A stretch of 64,000 nt of DNA from UBA9620 sp965220695 (GCA_965220695.1 OZ244838.1:1674001-1738000), one strand, 5' to 3'; positions 25,630 through 34,090 are shown, numbered from the stretch's first letter. Numbers and translations are program-made. Notes: a model not told the origin generated them from the letters alone.

Positions 25630-26016
25630 ATGGCGGGCGTAGACACTGACGGAATCGTCGATCGGGCCCAAGGGTGTCTGCTCGGTCAACTCGCCGGCGA
25701 TGCGCTGGGCAGCCTTGTCGAGTTCGAGACGCCGGAGACGATTCGCCGAATGTACCCGGGCGGCGTTCGGGAATTGGCGGACGGAGGCACCTGGGACACA
25801 CTGGCCGGTCAGCCGATCGATGACTCGGAACTTGCGCTGATGCTCGCGCGAACGCTCGTCGAGCGTGGACGATATGACCGCGAAGCGGCGCGTCGAGCGT
25901 ATGTCCGGTGGTTGGAATCGGGTCCATTCGATTGCGGCAACACCATCGCCGCGGGGTTGACAGGTCCTCACTTTCCCCGGGATCATGTTCTCCAGACGGT
26001 CTTGACGTGGGGATAG
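25630..26016 (+). CDS. ADP-ribosylglycohydrolase-like protein, truncated
   Basis: This is 128 residues. It starts with the DraG-family pattern DRAQGCLLGQLAGDALGSLV, followed by the metal/ADP-ribose motif DDSELALMLARTLV. Family members are about 260-330 residues and need a second D-x-D-T motif near the C-terminus, which is missing. The last about 11 codons overlap the antisense PIN-toxin tail, so homology ends near 25980. It is probably inactive. Confidence 0.7.
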   Translation: MAGVDTDGIVDRAQGCLLGQLAGDALGSLVEFETPETIRRMYPGGVRELADGGTWDTLAGQPIDDSELALMLARTLVERGRYDREAARRAYVRWLESGPFDCGNTIAAGLTGPHFPRDHVLQTVLTWG

Positions 26017-26048
26017 TCGAGGATCCTGGCGTCAGCGGTGACGACCGG
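25983..26048 (-). pseudogene. vapC: PIN toxin C-terminal remnant
   Basis: In a frame offset from the antitoxin above it, the sequence reads APVVTADARILDYPHVKTVW-RT-stop. That is the usual C-terminal end of a PIN toxin (V-T-x-D-x-x-I). The preceding about 110 residues are missing. The join lies inside the antitoxin C-terminus, so a deletion removed the end of the antitoxin gene and most of the toxin gene. Confidence 0.7.
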
Positions 26049-26265
26049 CGCCGTCCGGTATCATCGGAGCGGCCAGATCAGACTTGACGACGACGCTCCC
26101 CTTGCCGCAGCCGAGAACAGTTCGATTGCGACCGGTCTGCCGGATCGGCACGACGCGAGCCAGCGGCGTATTCCGCTTGCGCACCTCCACCTGCTCGCCG
26201 TTCGCCACGGCCGCGAGGTACTCGCTGAGGTGGTTCTTGAATTCAGCAATGTTGGCAATCTTCAT
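26032..26265 (-). CDS. Phd/YefM-type antitoxin with altered C-terminus
   Basis: This is 77 residues from ATG 26265. MKIANIAEFKNHLSEYLAAV and NGEQVEVRKRNTPLARVVP form the Phd/YefM DNA-binding domain. GSVVVKSDLAAPMIPD begins the toxin-binding tail, but the last few residues (GAGRHR) come from out-of-frame toxin sequence. DNA binding should be intact and toxin binding uncertain. Confidence 0.8.
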   Translation of the reverse strand: MKIANIAEFKNHLSEYLAAVANGEQVEVRKRNTPLARVVPIRQTGRNRTVLGCGKGSVVVKSDLAAPMIPDGAGRHR

Positions 26266-26307
26266 GGCCACATTATAGGCCCACATCATGCCGGCCGGAA
26301 CGCGGGT

Positions 26308-26401
26308 CGCCGTCCTCACGAGACTACCAACGGAACCTCGGGAGGAGTCGTATCTGTAACTGATCTTGGATGCCCGCTACGAGAACGTCCGGCTCGACGC
26401 C
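26308..26401 (+). pseudogene. IS256-family transposase scar (2)
   Basis: This is nearly the same 94 bp as the scar at 24748 (EESYL-stop-LILDARYENVRLDA), with a TAA inside. The two scars are direct repeats bracketing 1.5 kb that holds the truncated TA modules and the res fragment. Confidence 0.6.
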
Positions 26402-26544
26402 ATGACATTCGTCACGAAACGCCGGTGACGACCTGCACTACCGGAGATCGCCCCCCGGCTCGTATCATCGTGATGCATGCTGGAGCGTGACCGAGCGCTC
26501 CCGGGTTGCTGGACTGTAACCGATCGCTGCCGAACGGACGGAAC

Positions 26545-27450
26545 ATGACGGACGCAAGCCTCGCGACGATGTCGGCGGTCACGCATCGCTACGGTGACGT
26601 CGTCGCCCTCGACGGACTGGACCTGGAGATCCGGGCGGGCGAAGTGCTGGCCGTCCTCGGACCGAACGGGGCCGGGAAGACCACCGCGATCGGTCTCCTG
26701 CTCGGGACGCTGCTCACGCAGGACGGCACGGTGCGGGTGTTCGGGCACGAACCGGGCGCCAGTGCGGTCCGGATGCGCCGTGGCGCGATGCTGCAGATCT
26801 CGGGGGTTCCCGACACGCTCACCATCGCCGAGCACGTGGAGCTGTTCTCCAGCTACTACCCCGCTCCCCTGCCGGTTTCCAGACTGCTGGCCATGGCCGG
26901 TCTCGAGGACCTGGCCGACCGGCGCTACGGCCGGCTCTCCGGGGGCCAGAAGCAGCGGGTGATGTTCGCGCTGGCCCTGGCCGGCGACCCGGAGCTGGTC
27001 TTCCTGGACGAGCCGACGACGGGGCTCGACGTCGAGGCGCGCCGCAGCCTGTGGAACGAAATCCGCGAGCTGAAGGCGGCCGGCCGCACCGCGGTGCTCA
27101 CCACGCACTACCTGGAGGAGGCGGACGCGCTCGCGGACCGCATCGCAGTGATCCACCAGGGGCGTGTCGTCGCCGAAGGGACGCCGGCAGAGATCAAGTC
27201 ACGCGCCGCGGACCGGCGCGTCCGCTGCATCACCGCCGTCAACCGCGACGAGGTGGCAGCCCTGCCCGTCGTCGTCCGGGTGGAGGCCAGCGGCCAGCAC
27301 CTGGAAATCCTGACCGCACGGCCCGAGGAGCTGCTGCGAACCCTGTTCGCACTGGACCCCGACCTGCACGACCTTCACGTCACGGGGGCCGGGCTCGAGG
27401 ACGCGTTTCTCACGCTGATCCGCGACGGCAAGCACGAGGAGGCGGCGTGA
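26545..27450 (+). CDS. ABC transporter ATP-binding protein
   Basis: This is 301 residues from ATG 26545. Walker A is GPNGAGKT (39-46), signature LSGGQKQR from 131, and Walker B LVFLDEPTTGLD (151-162), followed by an H-loop in LTTHYLEEAD. The ABC-2 exporter subtype (drug or lipid export, DrrA-like) is suggested by the C-terminal extension after AEGTPAEIKSRA. Its stop overlaps the permease start (TGATG), so the two are co-translated. Confidence 0.93.
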   Translation: MTDASLATMSAVTHRYGDVVALDGLDLEIRAGEVLAVLGPNGAGKTTAIGLLLGTLLTQDGTVRVFGHEPGASAVRMRRGAMLQISGVPDTLTIAEHVELFSSYYPAPLPVSRLLAMAGLEDLADRRYGRLSGGQKQRVMFALALAGDPELVFLDEPTTGLDVEARRSLWNEIRELKAAGRTAVLTTHYLEEADALADRIAVIHQGRVVAEGTPAEIKSRAADRRVRCITAVNRDEVAALPVVVRVEASGQHLEILTARPEELLRTLFALDPDLHDLHVTGAGLEDAFLTLIRDGKHEEAA

Positions 27451-28238
27451 TGACCGTGATGCACGCGACGGACGCCGGCGCGCCGCGGCTCGCACCCGCC
27501 CGCCGCGCGTCCATCTACGTGCTGGAGGCGCGGGCGCAGTTCCTTTCCCTGGCGCGGACTCCGGCATTCACCATCCCGACGCTGGTCTTTCCGCTCATGT
27601 TCTACGTCTTCTTCGGCGTGGTGATGAGCTTCTCGCCGACCGCGCCAACCTACCTGCTGGCCACCTATGGCGTGTTCGGACTGATCGGGCCTGCCCTGTT
27701 CGGGTTCGGGGTCGGATTCGCGAACGAACGCGACAGCGGCGCACTCCTGCTGAAGCAGACCACGCCGATGCCGGCGGCCGCCTACCTGCTGGCGCGGGTG
27801 GCGGCGGCATTCATCTTCGGCATGGTCATCGTGACCGGTCTGTTCCTGCTAGGGGCGTACGCCGCTGACGTAACTCTGTTCCGCTGGCAGTGGTTTGCGC
27901 TGGCCGGCATCGTGCTTGCGAGCGTGATCCCGTTCTGCGCGCTCGGCCTGGCGATCGGCGCCTGGGTGAAGGCACAGGCCGCCGTCGCCATCGTGAATCT
28001 CGTCTATCTGCCGATGGCGTTCCTGTCCGGCCTGTGGATACCCATCGCCTTGTTGCCGGCGTTCCTGCAGAACGTGGCCACCGTCTTTCCCGCCTACCAC
28101 CAGGCTCAGCTCGCGCTGAAGGTGATTCGCATGGACGAGGGCGGGTCTGTCGCGTTCCACGTGCTGATCGTCGGCATCTTCACGGCGGTTTGTCTTGTCG
28201 TCGCGGCCGTCGGGTTCCGCCGCGTCAGCCAGCGTTGA
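27450..28238 (+). CDS. ABC-2 type permease
   Basis: This is 262 residues with six hydrophobic segments, for example FTIPTLVFPLMFYVFFGVVM and AFIFGMVIVTGLFLLGAYAA. The last soluble stretch has an FPAYHQAQLALKV motif typical of ABC-2 permeases. It pairs with the overlapping upstream ATPase to form an exporter; the substrate is unknown. The amidohydrolase starts 3 nt after it. Confidence 0.9.
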   Translation: MTVMHATDAGAPRLAPARRASIYVLEARAQFLSLARTPAFTIPTLVFPLMFYVFFGVVMSFSPTAPTYLLATYGVFGLIGPALFGFGVGFANERDSGALLLKQTTPMPAAAYLLARVAAAFIFGMVIVTGLFLLGAYAADVTLFRWQWFALAGIVLASVIPFCALGLAIGAWVKAQAAVAIVNLVYLPMAFLSGLWIPIALLPAFLQNVATVFPAYHQAQLALKVIRMDEGGSVAFHVLIVGIFTAVCLVVAAVGFRRVSQR

Positions 28239-28241
28239 GGG

Positions 28242-30107
28242 ATGGGGATGACTGGAACCGGGAGAACCGTCGCGCGCACTCTGACATACCTGGCCGCGAT
28301 GCTCATCGTGTTCGTGTGCGTCCTCATGGTGCTGCCCGAGCCGGCGCCCCCGGCGGCCGCCGCGGCCGCGGACGACGCGCCGCCCGAGGTCGACTTTGCG
28401 ATCGTCGGCGCGAAGGTCTTCGACGGCGAGGCTTTTCGACCAGTACAGGACGTGTGGGTGGAGGGCGGCCGCATCCGCCGGTTCGGACCGGACCTGGACC
28501 TGCCTGCAGACCTCGCTCGGGTCGACGGCCGCGGGCGGACGCTGGTTCCGGGGCTCATCGACGGTCACGTGCACACGTTCGGCGGCACGCTGAATGATGC
28601 CGTGCGCTTCGGGGTCACCACCGTGCTCGATCAGTTCACTGACCCACAGTTCGCCGCTTCGAAACGGGCGGTCCGAGACACCCTGGACCAGGGTAACGAG
28701 GCCGACCTCTTCTCCGCCGGCATGCTGGCGACCGCGGCCGCGGGACACGGCACGCAGTTCGGGACTCCCGTGGAACCCGTGGACGGCCCGGACGACGCGC
28801 CCGCTTGGGTGCGCGCGCGCAAGGCGGAGGGCTCGGACTGGATCAAGATCATCCACGAGGACGGCAGCACCTTCGGCATGGACATCGCTACGCTCGACCG
28901 CGACACGATCGCGGCCCTCATCGCGGCCGCCCATGACGAGGGTCTGCGCGCCGTCGTGCACGTGAGCACGCTGGAACATGCACTGGAGGCGGTCGAACTG
29001 GGCGCCGACGGACTTGTGCACGTCTGGAGCGACGCACTCGTCGACGAAGCGCAGGCCGCACGCATCGCTGACGCGGGCGTCTTCGTCGTCCCGACGCTGT
29101 CGGTGACGGCGTCCATGCGCGGTGAATCGATGGCGGCGGAACTCGTTGAGGCCGCCGGCGACACGCCGCTGTCGTTCATGCAGCGCCAGACGCTGGCCAA
29201 CCGATTCTCCGGCGGCGACAGCGAGACGGCGCCGACTACGGACGACGTGGCGATGGAGAACGTGCGGCGTCTGCGCGGGGCCGGGGTGCGGCTGATCGCC
29301 GGCACCGACGCGCCCAACCCGGGCACCGCCTCCGGCCTCTCCATGCACGGGGAGCTGCGCCTCCTGCTGCGGGCCGGGCTGAGCGCCGCCGAGGCGCTCT
29401 CCGCTGCCACCGCGACCGGGGCCGAAGCGTTCGGGATCGAAGATCGCGGGCGCATCGGCGAGGGCCGCATCGCCGACCTGGTTCTGGTTGACGGCGACCT
29501 CGAAAGCGACCTGTCGCTCAGCACTCGCCTCGTCGCCGTCTGGAAGGACGGCTACCCGGTAGACAGCAGTCGCGTGGATCAGGAGTGGCAGGAGACCACG
29601 GCCGCGCCGTCGGCCGCGCCCGAGACGACACTGATCGCCGACTTCGAGAACGGCGTCGGCGCCAGCTTCGGTTTCGGTTGGCAGGTGACCTCCGACCGCA
29701 TCCAGGATGGCTCGTCCAGCGCCCGACTGTCCGCCGAGAACGGGGCGTTACGGGTCGAAGGAGAGGTTGGGGGCGGGGTCGGGTTCGCGTTCCCGTGGGC
29801 CGGCGCCATCTACTTTCCGGGCGCGCAGCCAATGCAACCCGTCGATTTCTCGGACCGCGAGACACTGCGTTTCCGCGCGCGCGGCGACGGCCGAACCTAT
29901 ATCGTCATGCTGTTTGGCGCCGACATGGGTGCAATCATGCCTCCCAGCGTCGCGTTCCCCGCATCCGCGGAGTGGATCGAGGTCGAGATTCCGCTTGCGC
30001 GGTTCCCGACGGCGACGCCCGGCGTCATCGGCGGCCTGGCCTTCGTGGCGCAGGCGCCTCCGCTGGGCGCGTTCAGCTTCGAGCTTGACGACGTGGAGAT
30101 CCGGTAG
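28242..30107 (+). CDS. Secreted amidohydrolase with C-terminal CIA30-like domain
   Basis: This is 621 residues. An N-terminal hydrophobic segment (TYLAAMLIVFVCVLMVL) anchors or exports it. The amidohydrolase barrel starts with GLIDGHVHTFGG (metal H-x-H). It continues through VVHVSTLEHA and LIAGTDAPNPGTAS (Asp on the last strand) and closes with GRIGEGRIADLVLVDGD. From about residue 460 a second domain follows (LIADFENGVGASFGFGW, then RFRARGDGRTY). It resembles CIA30/galactose-binding-like jelly rolls attached to such enzymes. The substrate is unknown. It begins 3 nt after the ABC permease and may be co-transcribed. Confidence 0.85.
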   Translation: MGMTGTGRTVARTLTYLAAMLIVFVCVLMVLPEPAPPAAAAAADDAPPEVDFAIVGAKVFDGEAFRPVQDVWVEGGRIRRFGPDLDLPADLARVDGRGRTLVPGLIDGHVHTFGGTLNDAVRFGVTTVLDQFTDPQFAASKRAVRDTLDQGNEADLFSAGMLATAAAGHGTQFGTPVEPVDGPDDAPAWVRARKAEGSDWIKIIHEDGSTFGMDIATLDRDTIAALIAAAHDEGLRAVVHVSTLEHALEAVELGADGLVHVWSDALVDEAQAARIADAGVFVVPTLSVTASMRGESMAAELVEAAGDTPLSFMQRQTLANRFSGGDSETAPTTDDVAMENVRRLRGAGVRLIAGTDAPNPGTASGLSMHGELRLLLRAGLSAAEALSAATATGAEAFGIEDRGRIGEGRIADLVLVDGDLESDLSLSTRLVAVWKDGYPVDSSRVDQEWQETTAAPSAAPETTLIADFENGVGASFGFGWQVTSDRIQDGSSSARLSAENGALRVEGEVGGGVGFAFPWAGAIYFPGAQPMQPVDFSDRETLRFRARGDGRTYIVMLFGADMGAIMPPSVAFPASAEWIEVEIPLARFPTATPGVIGGLAFVAQAPPLGAFSFELDDVEIR

Positions 30108-30190
30108 GTGTCCGGAAACCCGGCCCGTGCCGTGCGTGCGGCGATTCTCGCGGTGCGCCGGCGCGTGCCTCCAGCTTCACCGCGCAGCGA

Positions 30191-30335
30191 CTACCCCGCC
30201 GCCGCCTGTTGCATGACGCGCGGCACGTTGCCGCCCATGATCTTGCCAACGTCCTCACCGGAGAACCCCCGGTCGCGGAGCGCGGCGATCAGGGTCGGCG
30301 TCTTCCCGATGTGCTCGAGTCCGTCGGGCACCTAT
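30191..30335 (-). pseudogene. Duplicate of the dipeptidase 3' end
   Basis: About 145 bp is roughly 90% identical to 31293-31435, the C-terminal codons of the M19 dipeptidase (leftward reading TPTLIAALRDRGFSGEDVGK). No upstream part is present. Together with TA debris it shows a recombined region between the amidohydrolase and the dipeptidase. Confidence 0.75.
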
Positions 30336-30369
30336 GGCCTCTCGGGCATGGGAGCAGAACCACGGACGA

Positions 30370-30585
30370 TCAGACGGCCTTGTACGACCGCACGGGCAGG
30401 GCTTCGGTTTCGAGCGTTGCCAGATCGAGCCTTGCAGAGGCGCGGTCGATATCCAAGCCGACCACGTTGCCCCCGGCATCGAGATCCACGTTGATCCCGG
30501 TGGACACTTCACGTGTCTCGACGCCGGGGCCGGCCTTGAGTTCGACGTAGAGACTGTCGGTTTCCGGGTAGTAGTGCAGCTTCAT
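30370..30585 (-). CDS. DUF2283 protein
   Basis: This is 71 residues, MKLHYYPETDSLYVELKAGP, then GINVDLDAGGNVVGLDIDRA, a clean match to the DUF2283 pattern. The function is unknown; such genes often follow a DUF4258-type gene, and the pair may be TA-like. Its ATG overlaps the stop of the upstream broken partner (TCATGA). Confidence 0.85.
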   Translation of the reverse strand: MKLHYYPETDSLYVELKAGPGVETREVSTGINVDLDAGGNVVGLDIDRASARLDLATLETEALPVRSYKAV

Positions 30586-30833
30586 GACGCATCCCTTCGA
30601 AAGCCGCGGTCGAAGAACGCATCGTGGATTGTCTCACCGTCGTCCAGGGTCACGACGCGGAGCACGCGCGGGCCGGTCTCGCCGTGCGGGACTATCTCGC
30701 CTCAGAAACGGATGCGGCCGTCGGGCTGGCTCTCGTACCGCAGCGGCGCGGCAATCACCTCGGTGCACCAGGCGGGATCGATGTACGGGCGCTTGCGGCG
30801 TACCTGCTCGTCGAAGTAGCGGGTGGTCTTTAT
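30582..30833 (-). pseudogene. DUF4258-like partner of DUF2283, start lost and internal stop
   Basis: An 84-codon frame reads IKTTRYFDEQVRRKRPYID, then CTEVIAAPLRYESQPDGRI, then RF-stop-GEIV, then ETGPRVLRVVTLDDGETIHD and DAFFDRGF. The first codon is ATA where ATG is expected, and TGA stands where family members have Trp (RFWGEI). Two independent point changes make it non-functional. It would encode the companion of the DUF2283 protein. Confidence 0.65.
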
Positions 30834-30954
30834 CGGGATTCCAGGGGTCAAGTCCGGCTGTCCTTGCGTCACGATACGGCCCGATCGAGCAACCCGCGGA
30901 ACTCCGCCCCCAGCGCGGGCTCGCCTCAGACGCCGGCGACGGTCGCCGGCTCAA

Positions 30955-31170
30955 AGCCGATGGACCGGTCGCCGTCCCGCGTAGTGGCACATCATGCGGC
31001 CACGCGCGCCTCGCCAACGACGTTGGTGTCGACCAGGTTCATAAGAATTCGACATCCCTGGGAAACTCGCGCGCACGATTCAGATCGATTCCCTCCAGCG
31101 GGCAGTATGCGAGCAGTTCCTTGAAGCTGCGCTGGCAGGTGCCGGCGAACCGTTCGCGCAACAGCGCCCG
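30955..31170 (-). pseudogene. Remnant of a second antitoxin/PIN module
   Basis: Leftward, the C-terminal half of an antitoxin (RALLRERFAGTCQRSFKELL, then EGIDLNRAREFPRDVEFL) overlaps a PIN start MNLVDTNVVGEARVAA-stop. Both are close to the intact pair at 23916-24631 but decayed. The antitoxin lacks its DNA-binding N-terminus. The toxin has lost eight residues and has TGA for Trp. Confidence 0.75.
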
Positions 31171-31288
31171 TGCCGCCGCGTATGAGGTCGAGAGAAATCT
31201 GTTCATCGTCCGTCCGATGGACTGCAGCCGGAACGCGATCGACGAACACGCGTTCAACCCGCTGCCGCAGATCGCGGACACGCGGCAA

Positions 31289-32491
31289 CTACCCCGCCGC
31301 CGCCTCCGCCTCTTGCATGACGCGCAGCACGTTGCCGCCCATGATCTTGCCGACGTCCTCGCCGGAGAACCCCCGGTCGCGGAGCGCGGCGACGAGCGTC
31401 GGCGTCTTCCCGATGTGTTCGAGTCCTTCGGGCACCTTGAGCCCGACGCTGTCATAGTCGCACCCGATGCCGACGTGGTCCACGCCGGCGACGGTCGCCG
31501 CATGCTCGATGTGGTCGATCAGGCGGCTCAGCGGCACCTGGCCGATCAGCTCCACCCCCGCCGTCTCGATCTTCCAGAGTTCCTCCGACATCCGCTGCCT
31601 GTCGTCCGCGTACGTATCGCGCACGACGCCCCGGCGCCGGTTCAACTCTCCCAGTTGGGACATGCGGCCGCGGAACTCGTCGTCGAGCATGCCGGCGTAG
31701 TAGGCCACGCCCAACACGCCGCCGTTCCGGCCCAGCGCCCTGAGCATGTCGTCGGTGAGGTTGCGCGGATGATTCGCCACCGATCGGCAGGCGGCGTGCG
31801 TGTTCAGAATCGGGGCGCTCGACGTCTCGACGGCGTCGAAGAACGCCTGGTCTGATGCGTGCGACAGGTCGATCAGCATGCCGAGCCGGTTCATCTCGCG
31901 CACGACCTCCCTGCCGAAGGCGGTCAGGCCCTGCGGTCCGTCGTCGTACTCGGCGGCGCCGACCCAGGGGGTGTTGCCGCTGTGCGTCAGTCCCATGTAG
32001 CGCGCCCCGATCCGGTAGAGCTGGCGCAGGACCTCCAGGCTCGAATCGATCATGTGGCCGCCCTCGATGCCGATCAGCACCGCGATCTTGCCCTCGCGCT
32101 GCGCCTGCAGCACGTCGGCCGAGGTCGTGGCCAGCACGAGATCGTCGGGGTGGCGCGCGACCTCCCCGATGACCACGTCGGTGATGCGCAGCGCGTTCTT
32201 CACCGCCGACAGCGGGGTCTGCCCGCGGGCCGACGTCGAGACGGCGAAGAACCCGGCGTTGAGGCCGCCCTGCCGCATCTTCGGGATGTCGACGTGCGTG
32301 TATTCCAGGTCCTGGGCCAGGTCGAGCCCCTCGTTCAGCAGGCGGGCGGGCGTGTCGATGTGCAGATCGAAGTACAGCGGCCCCGCCGGCAGCGGCTCGG
32401 CTGCGTCCGGCTCGGGCGCAGACTCCGGCGCAACCGCGCAAGCCCCCAACATGGCAACGGCCGACAGTCCCCATTCGCGTCTGGTCAGCAT
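31289..32491 (-). CDS. Membrane dipeptidase (peptidase M19), exported lipoprotein
   Basis: This is 400 residues from ATG 32491. The start MLTRREWGLSAVAMLGACAV combines a twin-Arg-like motif with a lipobox (L-G-A-C), so it is probably a Tat-exported lipoprotein. Zinc-site motifs of renal dipeptidases are present: YFDLHIDTPARL, AVLIGIEGGHMID, GLTHSGNTPW and LIDLSHASDQA. It should hydrolyse dipeptides or related substrates. The C-terminal GGNVLRVMQEAE is typical of the family. A partial duplicate of its 3' end is at 30191. Confidence 0.92.
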   Translation of the reverse strand: MLTRREWGLSAVAMLGACAVAPESAPEPDAAEPLPAGPLYFDLHIDTPARLLNEGLDLAQDLEYTHVDIPKMRQGGLNAGFFAVSTSARGQTPLSAVKNALRITDVVIGEVARHPDDLVLATTSADVLQAQREGKIAVLIGIEGGHMIDSSLEVLRQLYRIGARYMGLTHSGNTPWVGAAEYDDGPQGLTAFGREVVREMNRLGMLIDLSHASDQAFFDAVETSSAPILNTHAACRSVANHPRNLTDDMLRALGRNGGVLGVAYYAGMLDDEFRGRMSQLGELNRRRGVVRDTYADDRQRMSEELWKIETAGVELIGQVPLSRLIDHIEHAATVAGVDHVGIGCDYDSVGLKVPEGLEHIGKTPTLVAALRDRGFSGEDVGKIMGGNVLRVMQEAEAAAG

Positions 32492-32637
32492 GGTGGACAC
32501 ATTATCCTCCCGAAATGTCGTCCGAACACCCCTCCCCCCTGGCATTTGTGAGCTGCGATTGCTTTCGGGTAAACTGAGAGGTTGAGTGTGGTGGATCGGA
32601 CCGCACCGGGTCACCACACGAAACACGCACCTGCCGC

Positions 32638-32713
32638 GTCCCCATCGTCCAGAGGCCTAGGATCTAGCCCTTTCAAGGCTAAGACACGGGTTCGAATCCC
32701 GTTGGGGACGCCA
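32638..32713 (+). tRNA. tRNA-Glu(UUC)
   Basis: The acceptor GTCCCCA pairs with TGGGGAC. The anticodon stem-loop is TAGCC-CTTTCAA-GGCTA with anticodon TTC. The T arm is ACGGG-TTCGAAT-CCCGT, with encoded CCA after discriminator G. The sequences downstream look like decayed mobile DNA, so it may also serve as an integration site. Confidence 0.96.
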
Positions 32714-32811
32714 CATTTTCCTAGAATCCCATTAATTTACAGCACTTTAAGGAGACGCTGATTTCTTATACCCCACACTGAAACCCACGCCACCGTGAAC
32801 GACGCCCTGTC

Positions 32812-33219
32812 ATGAACATCACTTTCGACACGAACAGCGTCATCGCGCTGGACGAGGCCGGCTCGCCGCACACGGCCGAGGCGCTACTGGCCGTCTCGAC
32901 CGACAGCCACGAGGACCGGTCCGCAGTCGCCGAGGCGGCGGACTTCCTGCGCGGCCAGCTCGGCGCCGGCCCGGTCGACTTCCGCGTCCTGAAGCGGGAA
33001 GCGGCGGCGGCGGAAATCGCCCTGCCGACCCTGCGGCGCGCCAAGGCCCGGCTCCGCGTCGAGTCCGCGAAGTGCGGACAGCCCGGCGCCGGCCGACAGC
33101 GGATGGCTGACCGCCTCGAAGGTTGGCTCTCACCCACGCCGACTGCCCTGTTTGACAGCCGCGTTTGGGGGCGGTCAGATCGAACTGCGGTTGGGAGGGC
33201 TGCCCCGGCGGTTCGTTGA
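32812..33219 (+). CDS. Chimeric ORF: PIN-like start joined to a replication-ATPase-like tail
   Basis: This is 135 residues. The first about 14 (MNITFDTNSVIALD) look like a PIN-domain start. From about residue 38, AVAEAADFLRGQLGAGPVDF, then KREAAAAEIALPTLRRAKAR, matches a helical segment near the end of AAA/primase-type replication proteins of plasmids and phages. The tail after 'GQPGAG' is unstructured. I read it as a fusion of two fragments rather than a functional gene. It lies 98 bp after tRNA-Glu. Confidence 0.45.
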   Translation: MNITFDTNSVIALDEAGSPHTAEALLAVSTDSHEDRSAVAEAADFLRGQLGAGPVDFRVLKREAAAAEIALPTLRRAKARLRVESAKCGQPGAGRQRMADRLEGWLSPTPTALFDSRVWGRSDRTAVGRAAPAVR

Positions 33220-33308
33220 GCTTTCCGCTCACCCGGCTGCGTATTCGAGATCGGCTCCTGGCGCGTTGACACCTGCAGCGTCGTCCCGTACGTTGAGGAC
33301 TGACTCCG

Positions 33309-33719
33309 ATGCAGGTCTTCATCAGCTATTCCCATTCGGACTCGCCGCTGGCCGCCCGGGTGTCCAAGGCGCTTCGGAGGGCGGGTCTGCAAGTCTGGGA
33401 TCCCGAAGTCAACGTCCTCCCGGGCGACAACTGGCCGGCCCAGGTGGGCCGCGCTCTCGAAGAGTCCGACGCCATGGTCGTTCTCTTGACGCCCGACTCG
33501 ATCAGTTCGCCGCACGTCAAGGCTGAGATGGCGTACGCGCTGGGTTCGAAGAGCTACAGAAACCGACTGATTCCCGTCGCCGTCGGTGGCCGCGAGCAAC
33601 TTCCGAAAAGCGAAATCCCCTGGATCGTCTGAACGCTGCACTGGGTGGATCTGCCGAACCCGGAGAGCGGCGACCCCGAAGTCAAACCAATCGCCGATGC
33701 GCTCCTCAGCCAAGCCTGA
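33309..33719 (+). pseudogene. TIR-domain protein with one nonsense codon
   Basis: The ATG at 33309 encodes MQVFISYSHSDSPLAARVSK, then a TIR domain through LPGDNWPAQVGRALEESDAM and MVVLLTPDSISSPHVKAEMAY. At 33630-33632 a TGA interrupts IPWIV-stop-TLHWVDLPNP. The frame then continues open for 28 more codons to a second stop at 33717, with family-like sequence. CGA (Arg) to TGA would explain it. Without read-through the product is 107 residues. Intact TIR proteins are NAD-hydrolysing or signalling defence effectors; the catalytic Glu region (ALEESD) is before the stop. Confidence 0.75.
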
Positions 33720-33742
33720 TTTTCCGTAGGTGCCGCGCACAA

Positions 33743-34069
33743 GTGCCGACCAAGGTCTTCGTCTCGCATTCGCACGCAGATCAACCGTTCGCCGAGCGGC
33801 TGCTCGGCGTTCTGCGCCATCATCGGATTCCGTTTTGGTACAGCGACACCCACATCAGCGGTGCCCAGCAGTGGCACGACGAGATCGGCAATGCGCTGCA
33901 GCGCTGCGATTGGTTCATCCTCGTTCTCTCCCCCGACTCCGTCGCTTCCATATGGGTGTTGTCCTGGACCCTTCCCCGGTTGCAGAGCATCGATTTCAGC
34001 CGCAGTTTCGACGACGGGTGCCGCGAGCTGCTTCGAATATGGAACGTGCAATACGCCCCCGTAGGCTGA
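33743..34069 (+). CDS. TIR-domain protein with internal deletion
   Basis: From GTG 33743, 108 residues: PTKVFVSHSHADQPFAERLL, then FWYSDTHISGAQQWHDEIGN and WFILVLSPDSVASIWV, a standard TIR start. The expected segment after SIWV (a helix plus strand of about 25-30 residues) is absent. The frame joins directly to LSWTLPRLQSIDFSRSFDDG, the normal C-terminal part. The deletion is in frame. Activity is doubtful because the alpha-D/beta-E region is lost. It is in tandem with the nonsense-bearing TIR gene. Confidence 0.65.
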   Translation: MPTKVFVSHSHADQPFAERLLGVLRHHRIPFWYSDTHISGAQQWHDEIGNALQRCDWFILVLSPDSVASIWVLSWTLPRLQSIDFSRSFDDGCRELLRIWNVQYAPVG

Positions 34070-34090
34070 GTTGCGTAAGACTGGACGTGG

